A stretch of DNA of 64,000 bases from Bacillus carboniphilus (GTDB taxonomy: Bacteria > Bacillota > Bacilli > Bacillales > JAIVKR01): assembly GCF_020524035.2 (NCBI RefSeq), contig NZ_CP129013.1, positions 1,079,822-1,143,821 of the forward strand. Direction: 5' to 3'. The notes under the pieces were generated by a model, which saw only the letters and a list, made by a program, of their open reading frames with translations, was not told the DNA's origin and made no database searches. The position numbers and the translations under genes were made by a program. Positions within the stretch are counted from its first letter, which is position 1. Every line of letters starts with the position of its first letter. Shown here piece by piece: positions 33,019-42,276 of this stretch.

Positions 33019-33085
33019 GAAAAGTGGAAGCGCTTTGAACAGCCACGACAAGCAACTAACGATGACTCTAGCACTTCCTGTACGT
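33019..33085 (+). repeat. Structured dispersed repeat, copy D (degenerate fragment)
   Basis: Begins AAAGTGGAAGCGC and carries the remains of a module (AACGATGACTCTAGCAC TTCCTGTACGTCG). The rod and 3' end are missing. Third member of the 32.6-33.1 kb cluster; no gene is present in 32532-33146. Confidence 0.6.
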
Positions 33086-33093
33086 CGCAAAAG

Positions 33094-33127
33094 AAAAAAT
33101 GCCTTACGTTTCCGTAAAAGCATTTTT
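33094..33127 (-). terminator. Intrinsic terminator after pbpB
   Basis: On the minus strand, AAAAATGC...TTACG pairs with CGTAA...GCATTTTTT around a short loop. It separates pbpB from spoVD. Confidence 0.75.
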
Positions 33128-33146
33128 CTAAAATGGGGGTACTCTC

Positions 33147-35274
33147 TTACTCTAAGGTTACCGCTAGTTTATCCCCTTCTTTTAGTTTCACTCCTTCTTT
33201 AATGGACTGCTTGGTTACATATCCAGTTCCTTCAACAGGTTGAAGATCAATATCAACTAATTTACAAAAGTTTTCTACATCCCGATATGACCAACCTGTC
33301 AAATTTGGCATAGTTGGCTGCTCTGTCACTAGAAATAATTTACTTTTTAGCAGAAGTGGAGAATCTCCTTCTTCAGGGAACTGTTGAACAACTTTTTTTC
33401 CTTCTCCGATCACAATAGGCTGAAGGTTTTTCTTTGTTAGCTGTTCTGAAATCGTTTTAGGGTTTTTACCCCTATAATTTTCGATAGTAATTTCAGTAGG
33501 TAAGCTTGATTTAGAATCACTAGTCGTACTTGCCTCTAAATAACTTAAGCTTCTTTCTAACACTTGATTGAAAACATCTACAACAGCTTTTTTCCCATCG
33601 TGCTTAGGATCTTGTGCCATAACATACATGACAAGCTGAGGATCATCCTTTGGTGCCAGACCTAAAAAGGAATAAATATATTTCCCTTGTTCTATCTTTC
33701 CATCTGTATACATTTGAGCGGTACCTGTTTTACCTGCAACTTGATAGTTTTCATTGTAGTATGCCGTTCCCGTACTACCGTTCGTATCTGGATCACCATC
33801 AGCCTCTTGATCAACTACGCGTTCAAGTAAATCTCTTACTTGCTTTGCCGTATCAGGACTAACAGGTTGTCCAGCTTGAGTTGGTTTTTTTTCTTCAATT
33901 ATTTCACCTGTATTTGAATCCACAATCTTTTTAATGAGAAACGGCTTCATCATCTTCCCGTCATTTGCAATCGCTGTAAGTGCTTGGATTTGCTGAATAG
34001 GCGTAACGGTGATGGATTGGCCAAACGAGGTGATGAGCTTCGTTCGTGTATCAACGTCCTCGCTCGGAAACATACCTGTTTGTTCATCCTCCAAATCAAT
34101 ACCCGTTTTCTTTCCAAAACCAAAGCGATCGAGGTATTGAAAGTATGTATCAATCCCTAGTTTTTCATTGACTAATATCGACATGGCCACGTTAGAAGAT
34201 CTCTGAAACCCTTGATCAAACGTATATTTTCCGCCATCGTATTTTAAAGTGCTATGGTCATTAATGGGAGCTCCTGCTACTTCAGTATAAGAACCCGATT
34301 GAAACGTTTCATTACCATTATATTTCCCTTCTTCAATTGCCGAAGCAACCGTAAAAGTTTTCATCGTTGAACCAGGTTCAAAAGCATAATATACAGCATC
34401 GTTATGATAGTTAGTAATATCACGTAAATTAGGATCGAACGAAGGATCATTTGCCATTGCTAATATTTCGCCGGTTTTTGGGTTCGCCACAATGCCAATC
34501 ATTTTTTCTGTCTCATATTTCTTTGCTCTCTGCCTCATTAATAGCCGAATCTAAATACGTTTGTATTTTATAATCGAGAGTTAAATAAACATTTGCTCCA
34601 TTATCTGGTTCGTTTATTTCGATATCTCCATTAGGAAATAAAAATCCCAATTGATCACGTTCAACAATTTGATAACCATCTTGACCTGTTAAGTATTCTT
34701 CTAGACTTTCCTCAATACCAATGATCCCCTTTTTCTCTTTATCACTATAAGCACCAATTACATGAGAAGCAAAGACACCATTTGGATATGTCCTCGTTGA
34801 ATTTTCCCTAAAATCAATTCCTTTTAAGTGTAACGACTCAATTTGCTGTTTTGTAAAATAAGAAAGCTTTTTACTTAATTCTATTTGATATTTTTTCGCT
34901 TCAATTGCTTGATCAAGTTGTTGAATGACCTTGTTTTCGTCCATTGATAAGTAAGGGGCTAATTGAGATGCAGTTTCGACGGTATTAACAACGTGTTTTT
35001 CCTCGCCATTTGGAAAACCAGCTGATCTTGATGGATCCACGTAGGCGATCAACGTAAAAGTCGTCTTGTTCCCTGCGACTACTTCACCGTTTCGATCATA
35101 AATGACCCCTCTATTTCCAGTAATTTTAATCCTTTCATCATATTTTTCAGCTGCCTTTTCATCTAACGAAACATTGTTTATTTCTCCCGTTAACTGTATG
35201 TATAAAAAACGACTAAAAAAAATTAAAAAGAGCAACATAAATATTAATGATAATATTGCTGCTCCTCTGTTCAT
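33147..35274 (-). CDS. pbpB: Penicillin-binding protein 2B, division transpeptidase (reading frame broken by one base)
   Basis: Septal class B PBP (FtsI). 708 residues after removing one base. N-terminal transmembrane helix (about 5-25), dimerisation domain with GNRGVIYDRNGEVVA, and transpeptidase motifs FEPGSTMKTFTV, RSSNVAMS and AGKTGTAQM. Two PASTA repeats form the C-terminus (ITIENYRGKNPKT and QPTMPNLTGWSYRDV). The frame slips by +1 near 34520-34530 (around NEAES/RAKKYETEKM). It lies in the mraZ-rsmH-ftsL-pbpB order of vegetative division genes, just upstream of spoVD. Confidence 0.93.
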
Positions 35275-35289
35275 ATTTTTATTTTTTTT

Positions 35290-35649
35290 TCATTCATTCT
35301 TCGTTCCTTTATCATTAATTGATGTAATATCAAGGCCTAACTCCTCTGCTTTTTTCAAAATTAATTGCGGATTTTTTAGTTCATCGATGTAAACAATTAA
35401 TTCCTCATTCGCTTTTTCTTGCTTGCTAATATCCGCTTCAATTTGCTGCAGCAGCTGATTTTCCTTGTATAAGATTAAGCTGTTATTAATGATTTGAACA
35501 GAAGCTATTAAAACGACGCCTAGAAAAGCTACAATCAAGAATTTCTCACCTATTGTAATATCCCTTTTCTTTTTTATCGTTATTTTCTTCGTTTTAACTT
35601 GTTGACTTTGTTCCTGTTTTTGTTGAATCTTCGTCGCTAAATTATTCAC
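35290..35649 (-). CDS. ftsL: Cell division protein FtsL
   Basis: 119 residues. The basic cytoplasmic N-terminus (KTKKITIKKKRD) is followed by one transmembrane helix (about 37-58) and an extracellular leucine-zipper-like coiled coil (YKENQLLQQIEADISKQEKANEEL). Ends ...PQLILKKAEELGLDI, typical of FtsL/DivIC. The GTG start at 35649 follows AAAGGGG. It is between rsmH and pbpB. Confidence 0.92.
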   Translation of the reverse strand: MNNLATKIQQKQEQSQQVKTKKITIKKKRDITIGEKFLIVAFLGVVLIASVQIINNSLILYKENQLLQQIEADISKQEKANEELIVYIDELKNPQLILKKAEELGLDITSINDKGTKNE

Positions 35650-35692
35650 ACGCTAGCCCCTTTCTATTGGAGAGTACAATATAAAAGCTCTA

Positions 35693-36631
35693 TTAAAACT
35701 TAAGTCTTTCTGCGATTCGAAGTTTAGCAGACCTTGCTCGATTGTTATTTTCTAATTCTTCATCAGAGGGAAGAATCGGTTTTCTCGTTACTAGCTTAAT
35801 CTTTGGCTTGAACTCTTCTGGAATAACAGGTAAACCAGGTGGGAGTGGGGGTGGTTCACTGACCTTTTTAAACGTGTCTTTACAAATTCTATCTTCCAAG
35901 GAATGGAAAGTGATGACACAAACCCTACCTTGAACATTAAGCAATTGTAACGATTGTTCAATTGCCTTTTCAAACACCCCAAGTTCATCATTAACAGCAA
36001 TGCGAATCGCTTGGAAAATTCGCTTGGCAGGATGTCCTCCCTTTCTTCTTGCAGGAGCTGGAATTGCGTCTTTTATTATTTCGACCAATTCTCCAGTTGT
36101 TTTAATCTTTTTTTCTAAACGGGCTTTCTCAATTTTTCTAGCAATTTGCTTTGAAAACTTTTCTTCTCCGTATTTAAAAAAGATTTTTACTAAATCTTCA
36201 TACGACCATTCATTCACCACTTCGTAAGCACTCAAACTAGCTTGTTGGTCCATTCTCATATCTAATGGTGCGTCTTGGTGATAACTAAATCCTCGCTCAG
36301 CTTCATCAAGCTGTGGTGATGAAACACCTAAATCAAACAAAATGCCATCGACTTTATCAATTCCTCGTTCTAATAATTCATCTTTTAAATGTGTAAAATT
36401 ACTCTTAATCAACGTAACTTGGTCCATAAAGGGCGTAAGCTTTTCTTTTGCGGCCTTATGGGCCATTTCGTCTTGATCAAAGGCAAATAAATGCCCTTCC
36501 TTGGACAGTCTAGCAGATATTTCATAGCTATGACCTGCCCCTCCTAACGTACAATCTACATAAATTCCATCAGGTTTAATATTAAGGCCCTCAATAGCCT
36601 CATCAAGTAATACTGTTTTATGTTTAAACAA
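35693..36631 (-). CDS. rsmH: 16S rRNA m4C1402 N4-methyltransferase RsmH (MraW)
   Basis: SAM-dependent methyltransferase. 312 residues from the TTG at 36631 ([12 protein letters not shown]), 8 nt after AAGGTGG. SAM motif I is [15 protein letters not shown], with [34 protein letters not shown] and the catalytic-region [12 protein letters not shown]-terminal [16 protein letters not shown]. The length matches B. subtilis (311). Confidence 0.95.
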   Translation of the reverse strand: MFKHKTVLLDEAIEGLNIKPDGIYVDCTLGGAGHSYEISARLSKEGHLFAFDQDEMAHKAAKEKLTPFMDQVTLIKSNFTHLKDELLERGIDKVDGILFDLGVSSPQLDEAERGFSYHQDAPLDMRMDQQASLSAYEVVNEWSYEDLVKIFFKYGEEKFSKQIARKIEKARLEKKIKTTGELVEIIKDAIPAPARRKGGHPAKRIFQAIRIAVNDELGVFEKAIEQSLQLLNVQGRVCVITFHSLEDRICKDTFKKVSEPPPLPPGLPVIPEEFKPKIKLVTRKPILPSDEELENNNRARSAKLRIAERLKF

Positions 36632-36675
36632 CGTTGTAACCACCTTTTAATATGTAAATGAGTCTGAGATGCGAA

Positions 36676-37107
36676 CTATAAGTCAAAGTCAATCATGTTT
36701 TCAGCAATCTCTTCAAATGAACTTTCTTGCTCGTTTACATATTGTTCCCAAATCTCTTTACTCCATAATTCAATTCGATTAGAGACTCCTATGATGACAC
36801 ATTCCTTCTCTAACTTCGCATAATCGATCAGCGATTGGGCAATATTGACTCTGCCTTGCTTATCAAGTTCACATTCGATTGCACCTGAAAAGAAGAAACG
36901 TGTAAAAGCACGGGCATCTTTTTTTGTTAATGGGAGAGTTTTTAGTTTTTCCTCGATGATGTCCCATTCCTTCATGGGATAACCAAACAAGCATTGATCG
37001 AGTCCACGAGTAAGAATAAAAGAAGAACCTAACTCAAGTCGAAACTTAGAAGGAACAATCATTCTTCCTTTAACATCAATTGTATGATTATACTCGCCCA
37101 TGAACAT
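36676..37107 (-). CDS. mraZ: Transcriptional regulator MraZ
   Basis: 143 residues, two AbrB-like swapped-hairpin repeats: [20 protein letters not shown] near residues 4-23 and [19 protein letters not shown] near 74-92. Self-regulates the division/cell-wall operon by binding repeated TGGGN boxes. The ATG at 37107 (MFMGEYNHT) follows AAAGGTGGG. Four such boxes lie immediately upstream. Confidence 0.96.
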   Translation of the reverse strand: MFMGEYNHTIDVKGRMIVPSKFRLELGSSFILTRGLDQCLFGYPMKEWDIIEEKLKTLPLTKKDARAFTRFFFSGAIECELDKQGRVNIAQSLIDYAKLEKECVIIGVSNRIELWSKEIWEQYVNEQESSFEEIAENMIDFDL

Positions 37108-37112
37108 AGCGT

Positions 37113-37157
37113 TCCCACCTTTTAGACATATGCCCCACTTTACACCACTTTGTCCCA
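37113..37157 (-). promoter_or_regulatory. MraZ operator boxes
   Basis: On the minus strand, TGGGA (37153-37157), TGGTG (37143-37147) and TGGGG (37133-37137) are spaced exactly 10 bp apart. A fourth TGGGA (37113-37117) sits 20 bp further, overlapping the ribosome site. This matches the known direct-repeat MraZ-binding site on one face of the helix and implies autoregulation. Confidence 0.8.
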
Positions 37158-37184
37158 CACCTATATTTTACACTGTATTGAGAC

Positions 37185-37214
37185 AAAAAAAAACCCTTTA
37201 AATGACAAGGGTTT
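37185..37214 (-). terminator. Intrinsic terminator after bshC
   Basis: On the minus strand, AAACCCTT-GTCATTTA-AAGGGTTT is followed by a T-rich run. It separates bshC from the mraZ operon. Confidence 0.85.
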
Positions 37215-37235
37215 AAAGTTTATATCTTTTATACG

Positions 37236-38861
37236 TTAAAGCCGAACGATATAATGCCTACCATCAAATTTTAAAGACTGACTTTGGAGTTCTTGAAGAA
37301 AAGAAAATCCATATTTGTTAATATAATAAAAAATATTCCACACTCTTTCTTGTGGAGAGTTTTTTGGTTTTATCGACGTTTCAATTCTTTTAAACTTAGA
37401 TAATTGCGTATTATACTTTTGCATCTGTTTTTTTTCAACTTCTTTCAAAAAGAAGTCAAGTTGCTCTTCAATAAAAAAGGAATTTTTCTTAGCTACACCC
37501 AATAAACTTTGATCCATTTGAAGCGCCTCTTTTTGCAAGGATTCATGTATTGAACGAATTTTAGTTTTGGCCACTTCAAATAATGGATGAAAGTTTTTAA
37601 TCTCTTGTTTCTTTTTCCATCTATTCATCAAAACATTTATCGGCTCATTTATTACTTCTTCTATCGTTAAGTTTAGGTCCCCTAAATCCTTCTCAATCCC
37701 TCTTTCCACAATCGTAAAAGAAGCCCTGGGAACAACAATCGGCATCTTTAACTGCATGCTATGAAAGACTCCCTTAAGTTCAGCCCAATAATTGATTTCA
37801 CCTGGTCCAGCTATAGAATGCTAAAGTAGGAAATATACATTCTTGCATAATCGGTCTTGTTACAACGTTATTGCTGAATTTTGCAGGATGTTTCTTCAGT
37901 AATTCAATGAGCTCTTGATCCGTGAATTCTTGTTTATTTGGCAATTGAAAGAGGTTCTTTTCATTATACAAAAGAAGTTCACGTTCTTTATTTTGTATAA
38001 AAAAAAGCTGTGAGCTGTTAGGTTCAGAATCAATGATCGTTTTAAATCCATTTTTAACTAATTCCTTCTGTTGAATAGAAAGAGTTTCATTAATATGTTT
38101 TGATTTTTTTATGATCTTTTCAAAAAAAGGGACTTCTACTGTTCGTAACTTCGGCGAAGCTGAATCACACAATACAAGACCTGTGTCTTTAAATAAATCA
38201 AAAATGATATAGTGAAAAAAATCACTGTACGTTCCGGACTTTTGTAATGCATTAAAAAGCTGAGCACGGGTAACATTCGTAAATTCTGTTTCCCCATAAG
38301 TAGACAGCAATTCATCTATCCAGTCCATACAAACTTCTTGATCTATGTTTTTACTAGAAATCATTTGCTTTGATTGATTGTGATGAGAAAGAGCCATTTT
38401 TTTTTATCTTTTGTTGATGAACATGAAGATGATTAATTTCATCAAAATCATGATCCTCCCCTGCCACCCAAAAAATAGGTATAACAGGTTTTCCCAATAG
38501 CTCTTGCTGCTGTCTCGCAAGAGTGATAATTGAGATGATTTTATGTATCGTATATAAAGGTCCTGTCAGGAGACCTGCTTGTTGCCCTCCAATAACAGCT
38601 ACACTTTCTTTATCAAGCAACATTTCAATATTATTTATCGTCTTTGAAGAAGCTCCGTATTTACGATTATGATTTAGTAAATAACGAACAAGTTGTTCCC
38701 GTGGATAACCATAGTTCATTACATCTGTATATCTCTTTTCAAACTCACTTTGATCATGAAAATGATAATTGAAGTATTTTTGATAATCTAAACGGTTTTG
38801 AAGATAATCATTGACAAAAGGTATTTGATGTATGATGGCGGGAGAGACATTCAATCTCCAT
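37236..38861 (-). CDS. bshC: Bacillithiol biosynthesis cysteine ligase BshC (reading frame broken by three indels)
   Basis: Last step of bacillithiol synthesis (adds Cys to GlcN-malate). 540 residues after correction. I chose the ATG at 38861 (MEIECLS), behind AAGGGAAGG, because other BshC proteins begin MEI..IS. Conserved VIGGQQAGLLTGPLYTIHKIISII, PIFWVAGEDHDFDEINHL, SNNVVTRPIMQE and SPQERVWNIFYYINKYG are visible in three frames. Slips: an extra C near 38842, an extra A in the A9 run near 38397-38405, and an extra T near 37814 (PTLAFIAGPGEINYW). Likely sequence error. Confidence 0.9.
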
Positions 38862-39018
38862 TTATGTACCTTCCCTTCTTTAATAAATATGTATAAAACC
38901 ATGTTTGAGTATATCATTATTTCCCTTTTAACAAAAAAAGAACGACTTCAACATGAGAAAAATCTACACCTAGCTCTTTTTTTGTAAATATTAAAACCAG
39001 CCAACTTATATGTTAAAA

Positions 39019-39047
39019 GAGCCTCTAGCTAAATTAGCTAAAGGCTC
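39019..39047 (-). terminator. Intrinsic terminator after panE
   Basis: On the minus strand, GAGCCTTTAGCT-AATTT-AGCTAGAGGCTC is followed by TTTTAAC. Confidence 0.85.
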
Positions 39048-39071
39048 ATAAAAGTCAAAAAAAATATTGCT

Positions 39072-39956
39072 TTATTCCCTACTTTCTTCTAACCCTTTAA
39101 TACCGTAATAACAAAAATGAACAATTGGGCTATCAATGTTTTTCTTTTTAGCGAGCATTATTAAATAACCTAAAATAGCATCTACTTCTGTTTGTCTACT
39201 ATTTTTTATATCCATCAGCATTGAAGAATGATTCAACGCTGTTTTTTCACACACTCCCTGAATATAAGCATATAACTCTTCTTCCACTTGATGCAACTCT
39301 AATAAATGAATGACTTCTTTAAATAATGAATCGGATAACACTTTAAAGTTATAGTTTTGAAATAATTGTCCATTTCTTATCCCAAACATAGCCGTCAGTG
39401 GATTGACAACTGAATTTACCAATAGTTTAGAATGCAGCATATCTCTCCAATGGGCTCCTTTAACAATTGGAAAGAAGGTATGGGTACTATATTCTGAATA
39501 TAAAGGTTCAGTCAAATTAGGTTGGTATGGAGCAATCTTGATTTGTCCAACTCCTCGGTGAATGACTTTATGATCGTCTTTTTTCACAACCCCATGCTCA
39601 ACAACACCAACGTAAATTTGATGGTGGATAAGTTTCGAAAAATACTCCACATGAGCCATCCCATTTTGAATAAATAGGAGCTTTTTAGGAGGCATATTTT
39701 TTAATCTATCAACTATTCCTGCTAATTGGTGTTGCTTTACGGCAATTATTAAATACGGTTCGGAATATACTTCATCTACCTTTGATAATATGGACGCATG
39801 ATACCATTCGTGATCTCTCTCTAAAAATATCCCTTGTTCAATTAGCTCCTTTGATTGATCTTGTCGTTTCGTATATACGGTGACATGATATTGTTCACTT
39901 AAATAAAAGGCTGTCAATAACCCTACCGCTCCTGCGCCAATGATCCCAACTTGCAT
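39072..39956 (-). CDS. panE: 2-dehydropantoate 2-reductase
   Basis: NADPH-dependent reduction of ketopantoate in pantothenate/CoA synthesis. 294 residues. The Rossmann start MQVGIIGAGAVGLLTAFYL (glycine motif residues 7-12) is followed by IAVKQHQL, FIQNGMAHVEY, HGVV and the catalytic-Lys region HSKLLVNSVVNPLTAMF. Start ATG 39956 after GAGGTG. It is in the ylbQ position of B. subtilis, adjacent to bshC. Confidence 0.9.
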   Translation of the reverse strand: MQVGIIGAGAVGLLTAFYLSEQYHVTVYTKRQDQSKELIEQGIFLERDHEWYHASILSKVDEVYSEPYLIIAVKQHQLAGIVDRLKNMPPKKLLFIQNGMAHVEYFSKLIHHQIYVGVVEHGVVKKDDHKVIHRGVGQIKIAPYQPNLTEPLYSEYSTHTFFPIVKGAHWRDMLHSKLLVNSVVNPLTAMFGIRNGQLFQNYNFKVLSDSLFKEVIHLLELHQVEEELYAYIQGVCEKTALNHSSMLMDIKNSRQTEVDAILGYLIMLAKKKNIDSPIVHFCYYGIKGLEESRE

Positions 39957-40011
39957 TGCTTTCACCTCAATAGTCATTTTAACGGACTCTTCTGACCAAG
40001 TCGAGAACTAA

Positions 40012-40049
40012 AAAGCATCGTCGTTTTCATATTACAACGACGATGCTTT
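40012..40049 (-). terminator. Strong hairpin terminator after the acyl-CoA carboxylase region
   Basis: On the minus strand, AAAGCATCGTCGTTG and AACGACGATGCTTT form a 14-bp stem with a short loop and a T-tail. It lies between the repeat-filled gap and panE. Confidence 0.8.
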
Positions 40050-40050
40050 A

Positions 40051-40473
40051 CTTATAGAGGTTGTTCAAAAAGTCATAAAAAAATTACTGTCGAATAACTT
40101 TGTTGGTTTGCTTTTCCGCTCCTTCGACGCACACGATGTGCTAGCACAGGCGTTAACCACACGACGTGGTTGCTTTTAGCCTGTGATCCGTCATCTGTAC
40201 GTACACTGTGAGTGCTTCGATGCCCAAGGACGGGCTAGCGCAGGCGTTGACACAGGACGTGACTGAACTTAGCCTGCGTTCCTTTAAGCAGTCGCCTCGT
40301 TCTTGTCTAGCTCTATCGCCTAGCCACTCGAGGTCATAAGCTACGATTTCATGAAAGGTAAAGAGCACCTTTCAAGGTAATCGCATCTTATGCTTGTCGT
40401 GGCTGATCAAGTCGATGACGCTTTTCTAATTCTCGGCTCTTTTTCCCCTACTTTTTGAACACGCACTTATAAG
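40051..40473. mobile_element. MITE-like element with inverted ends, carrying a nested structured repeat
   Basis: The left end reads CTTATAGAGGTTGTTCAAAA and the right end (reverse complement) CTTATAAGTGCGTGTTCAAA, continuing AAGTAGGGG. The shared core is CTTATA...TGTTCAAAAAGT. The same pair of ends bounds a 148-bp element at 49236-49383. No transposase is encoded. The interior here is enlarged by structured repeat H. Confidence 0.65.
40110..40427 (-). repeat. Structured dispersed repeat, copy H (variant subtype, two modules)
   Basis: On the minus strand it starts AAAAGCGTCATCGACTTGAT and includes CGACAAGCATAAGATG and TAGGCGATAGAGCTAGACAAG, so it shares the ends of the family but has a different rod. 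Two modules follow: CGCAGGC/GCCTGCG with loop GTCCT (40218-40279) and CACAGGC/GCCTGTG, ACCAC/GTGGT with loop GTCGT (40125-40186). Both keep the CTA linker and the small third hairpin. Confidence 0.75.
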
Positions 40474-40484
40474 AAACTACCCAA

Positions 40485-42014
40485 TCACACAGGGTATACT
40501 GGGTGTTTCCGCTCAGTGAAGGTCATTCTTTTAGATGAATATAACCGGTATCTCTCAATTAGCTCTGACCTTAAGTCAGAAGCAGAGACGATTTGATCGA
40601 CGATTAGCTCTGAAGCTAATTTAAAAATATCTATATGGTCTTTATATTCTTGATGTTTTTCATCAACAAATTGTCGTCTGTCTTGTTCTTTTTCGATTTC
40701 GTTTATTTTATTAGAATAGACTGCATTCACGGCTGCTTCTGGTCCCATAACAGCGATTTGGGCTGTTGGTAGGGCAATAGTGCAATCAGGTTCAAAGGCA
40801 GGTCCTGCCATAGCATATAAGCCAGCTCCATACGCTTTTCGAACGATTACTGAAATTTTCGGAACAGTAGCTGAGCTAACGGCAGCAATAAGTTTAGCTC
40901 CGTGTCTTATGATTCCTGCTCGTTCGACTTTTGTTCCAATCATAAATCCTGGAACATCTGCTAAAAAGAGGAGAGGGATATTAAAAGCATCACATAATTG
41001 AATAAACTTTGATCCTTTATCGGCAGAATCTACAAATAACACCCCCCCTTTCACTCTTGGTTGATTAGCAATTATCCCCACAGGATTCCCGTCCATTCTC
41101 GCAAAACCCGTAATGAGCTCCCTTGCAAACAATTGCTTGATTTCAAAAAATGACTCTTTATCTACTAGTCCCTTTATAAAATCATACATATCAAAAGGAA
41201 TATTTTGATTTTGTGGAATGATACTCTCCATATCCATATCTTGCGGAAGTATTGCTTGTTTTTTCGGTGGTGTCCCTTTAAAATTAGCCGGAAAATAGCT
41301 TAAATATTGCTTAGCTAAAGAGATGGCCTCTTCCTCAGTAGCTGCTAAAATATCACCACACCCAGAAACTTCGCAGTGCATTCTTGCTCCTCCCATTTCT
41401 TCTAAGGTCACCCTCTCGCCTATTACTTTTTCTGCCATTCTAGGAGACCCTAAATACATTGATCCATTTCCTTCAACCATTATGACGACATCACAAAAAG
41501 CAGGGATATACGCTCCGCCAGCGGCTGAAGGTCCAAATAAAAGACAAACTTGAGGCACTTTTCCTGACAATTTCACTTGATTGTAAAATATTTTCCCCGC
41601 CCCGCGTCTATTAGGAAACATTTCAATTTGATCTGTAATTCTTGCCCCTGCTGAATCCACTAAATACAAAAGTGGCGCTTCCATTTTTTCTGCTACTTCT
41701 TGAATACGAATGATTTTTTCAACCGTCCGCGCCCCCCATGACCCAGCTTTTACCGTGGAGTCATTCGCAACCACACAAACAGATTGACCCTTAATTTCTC
41801 CTATCCCCGTCACGACACCATCAGCGGGTAAATCACCAGATTGATAGTTGGCAAACTTCCCATCCTCTTGAAAATGATCTAGTAATAAAGATAACCGTTC
41901 CCTCACAAATAATTTATTTTGAGAGGTTAATCGCTCATGATATTTTTCATGACCTCCTTGTTCAATCTTTTTATGTCCTTCTTCCAACTTTGACGATAAC
42001 TCATTAGAAATCAT
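40485..42014 (-). CDS. Acyl-CoA carboxylase, carboxyltransferase (beta) subunit
   Basis: Transfers CO2 from carboxybiotin to an acyl-CoA (propionyl-, methylcrotonyl- or related). 509 residues with fused N- and C-terminal carboxyltransferase halves. Conserved segments are RERLSLLLDHF, LVDSAGARITDQ, GPSAAGGAYIPAFCDVVIM, RVKGGVLFVDSADKGSKFIQLCD and DVPGFMIGT; AYGAGLYAMAGPAFEP also matches. The ATG at 42014 overlaps the BCCP stop by one base. The substrate cannot be fixed from sequence alone; B. subtilis YngE is the nearest namesake. Operon: biotin carboxylase, BCCP, this gene. Confidence 0.88.
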   Translation of the reverse strand: MISNELSSKLEEGHKKIEQGGHEKYHERLTSQNKLFVRERLSLLLDHFQEDGKFANYQSGDLPADGVVTGIGEIKGQSVCVVANDSTVKAGSWGARTVEKIIRIQEVAEKMEAPLLYLVDSAGARITDQIEMFPNRRGAGKIFYNQVKLSGKVPQVCLLFGPSAAGGAYIPAFCDVVIMVEGNGSMYLGSPRMAEKVIGERVTLEEMGGARMHCEVSGCGDILAATEEEAISLAKQYLSYFPANFKGTPPKKQAILPQDMDMESIIPQNQNIPFDMYDFIKGLVDKESFFEIKQLFARELITGFARMDGNPVGIIANQPRVKGGVLFVDSADKGSKFIQLCDAFNIPLLFLADVPGFMIGTKVERAGIIRHGAKLIAAVSSATVPKISVIVRKAYGAGLYAMAGPAFEPDCTIALPTAQIAVMGPEAAVNAVYSNKINEIEKEQDRRQFVDEKHQEYKDHIDIFKLASELIVDQIVSASDLRSELIERYRLYSSKRMTFTERKHPVYPV

Positions 42015-42244
42015 CACGATTCCTCCTTATTCACAGTCATTAAAAGGTCACCTTCGTTAACAAAGTCGCCAACTTCAACCATTAACTTCTCTACTAAACC
42101 CGTGATTTGTGCCTCAATTGGGATTTCCATCTTCATAGATTCGATCACAACCAGCTCTTCTCCTATTTCGATACGTCCAGCCACATTTTTATTAATCTTC
42201 AATATTGTTCCGGCCATTTGTGCTTTTATTTCATACATCGACAT
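42014..42244 (-). CDS. Biotin carboxyl carrier protein (biotin/lipoyl attachment)
   Basis: 76 residues, a stand-alone biotinyl domain with the biotinylation motif ESMKME (Lys near residue 42) and hydrophobic beta-hammerhead residues. It resembles B. subtilis YngHB. It lies between the biotin carboxylase and carboxyltransferase genes, so it is the carrier for that complex. Start ATG 42244 after AAAGG; a second ATG at 42238 is possible. Confidence 0.9.
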   Translation of the reverse strand: MSMYEIKAQMAGTILKINKNVAGRIEIGEELVVIESMKMEIPIEAQITGLVEKLMVEVGDFVNEGDLLMTVNKEES

Positions 42245-42276
42245 TCATCCTTTTTAACGTTTTTTGAATTCGTTTT

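Noticed and set aside
40153..40368. 71-codon open frame on the minus strand
   Set aside because: It lies wholly within structured repeat copy H, crosses its hairpin stems, and has no credible ribosome site.
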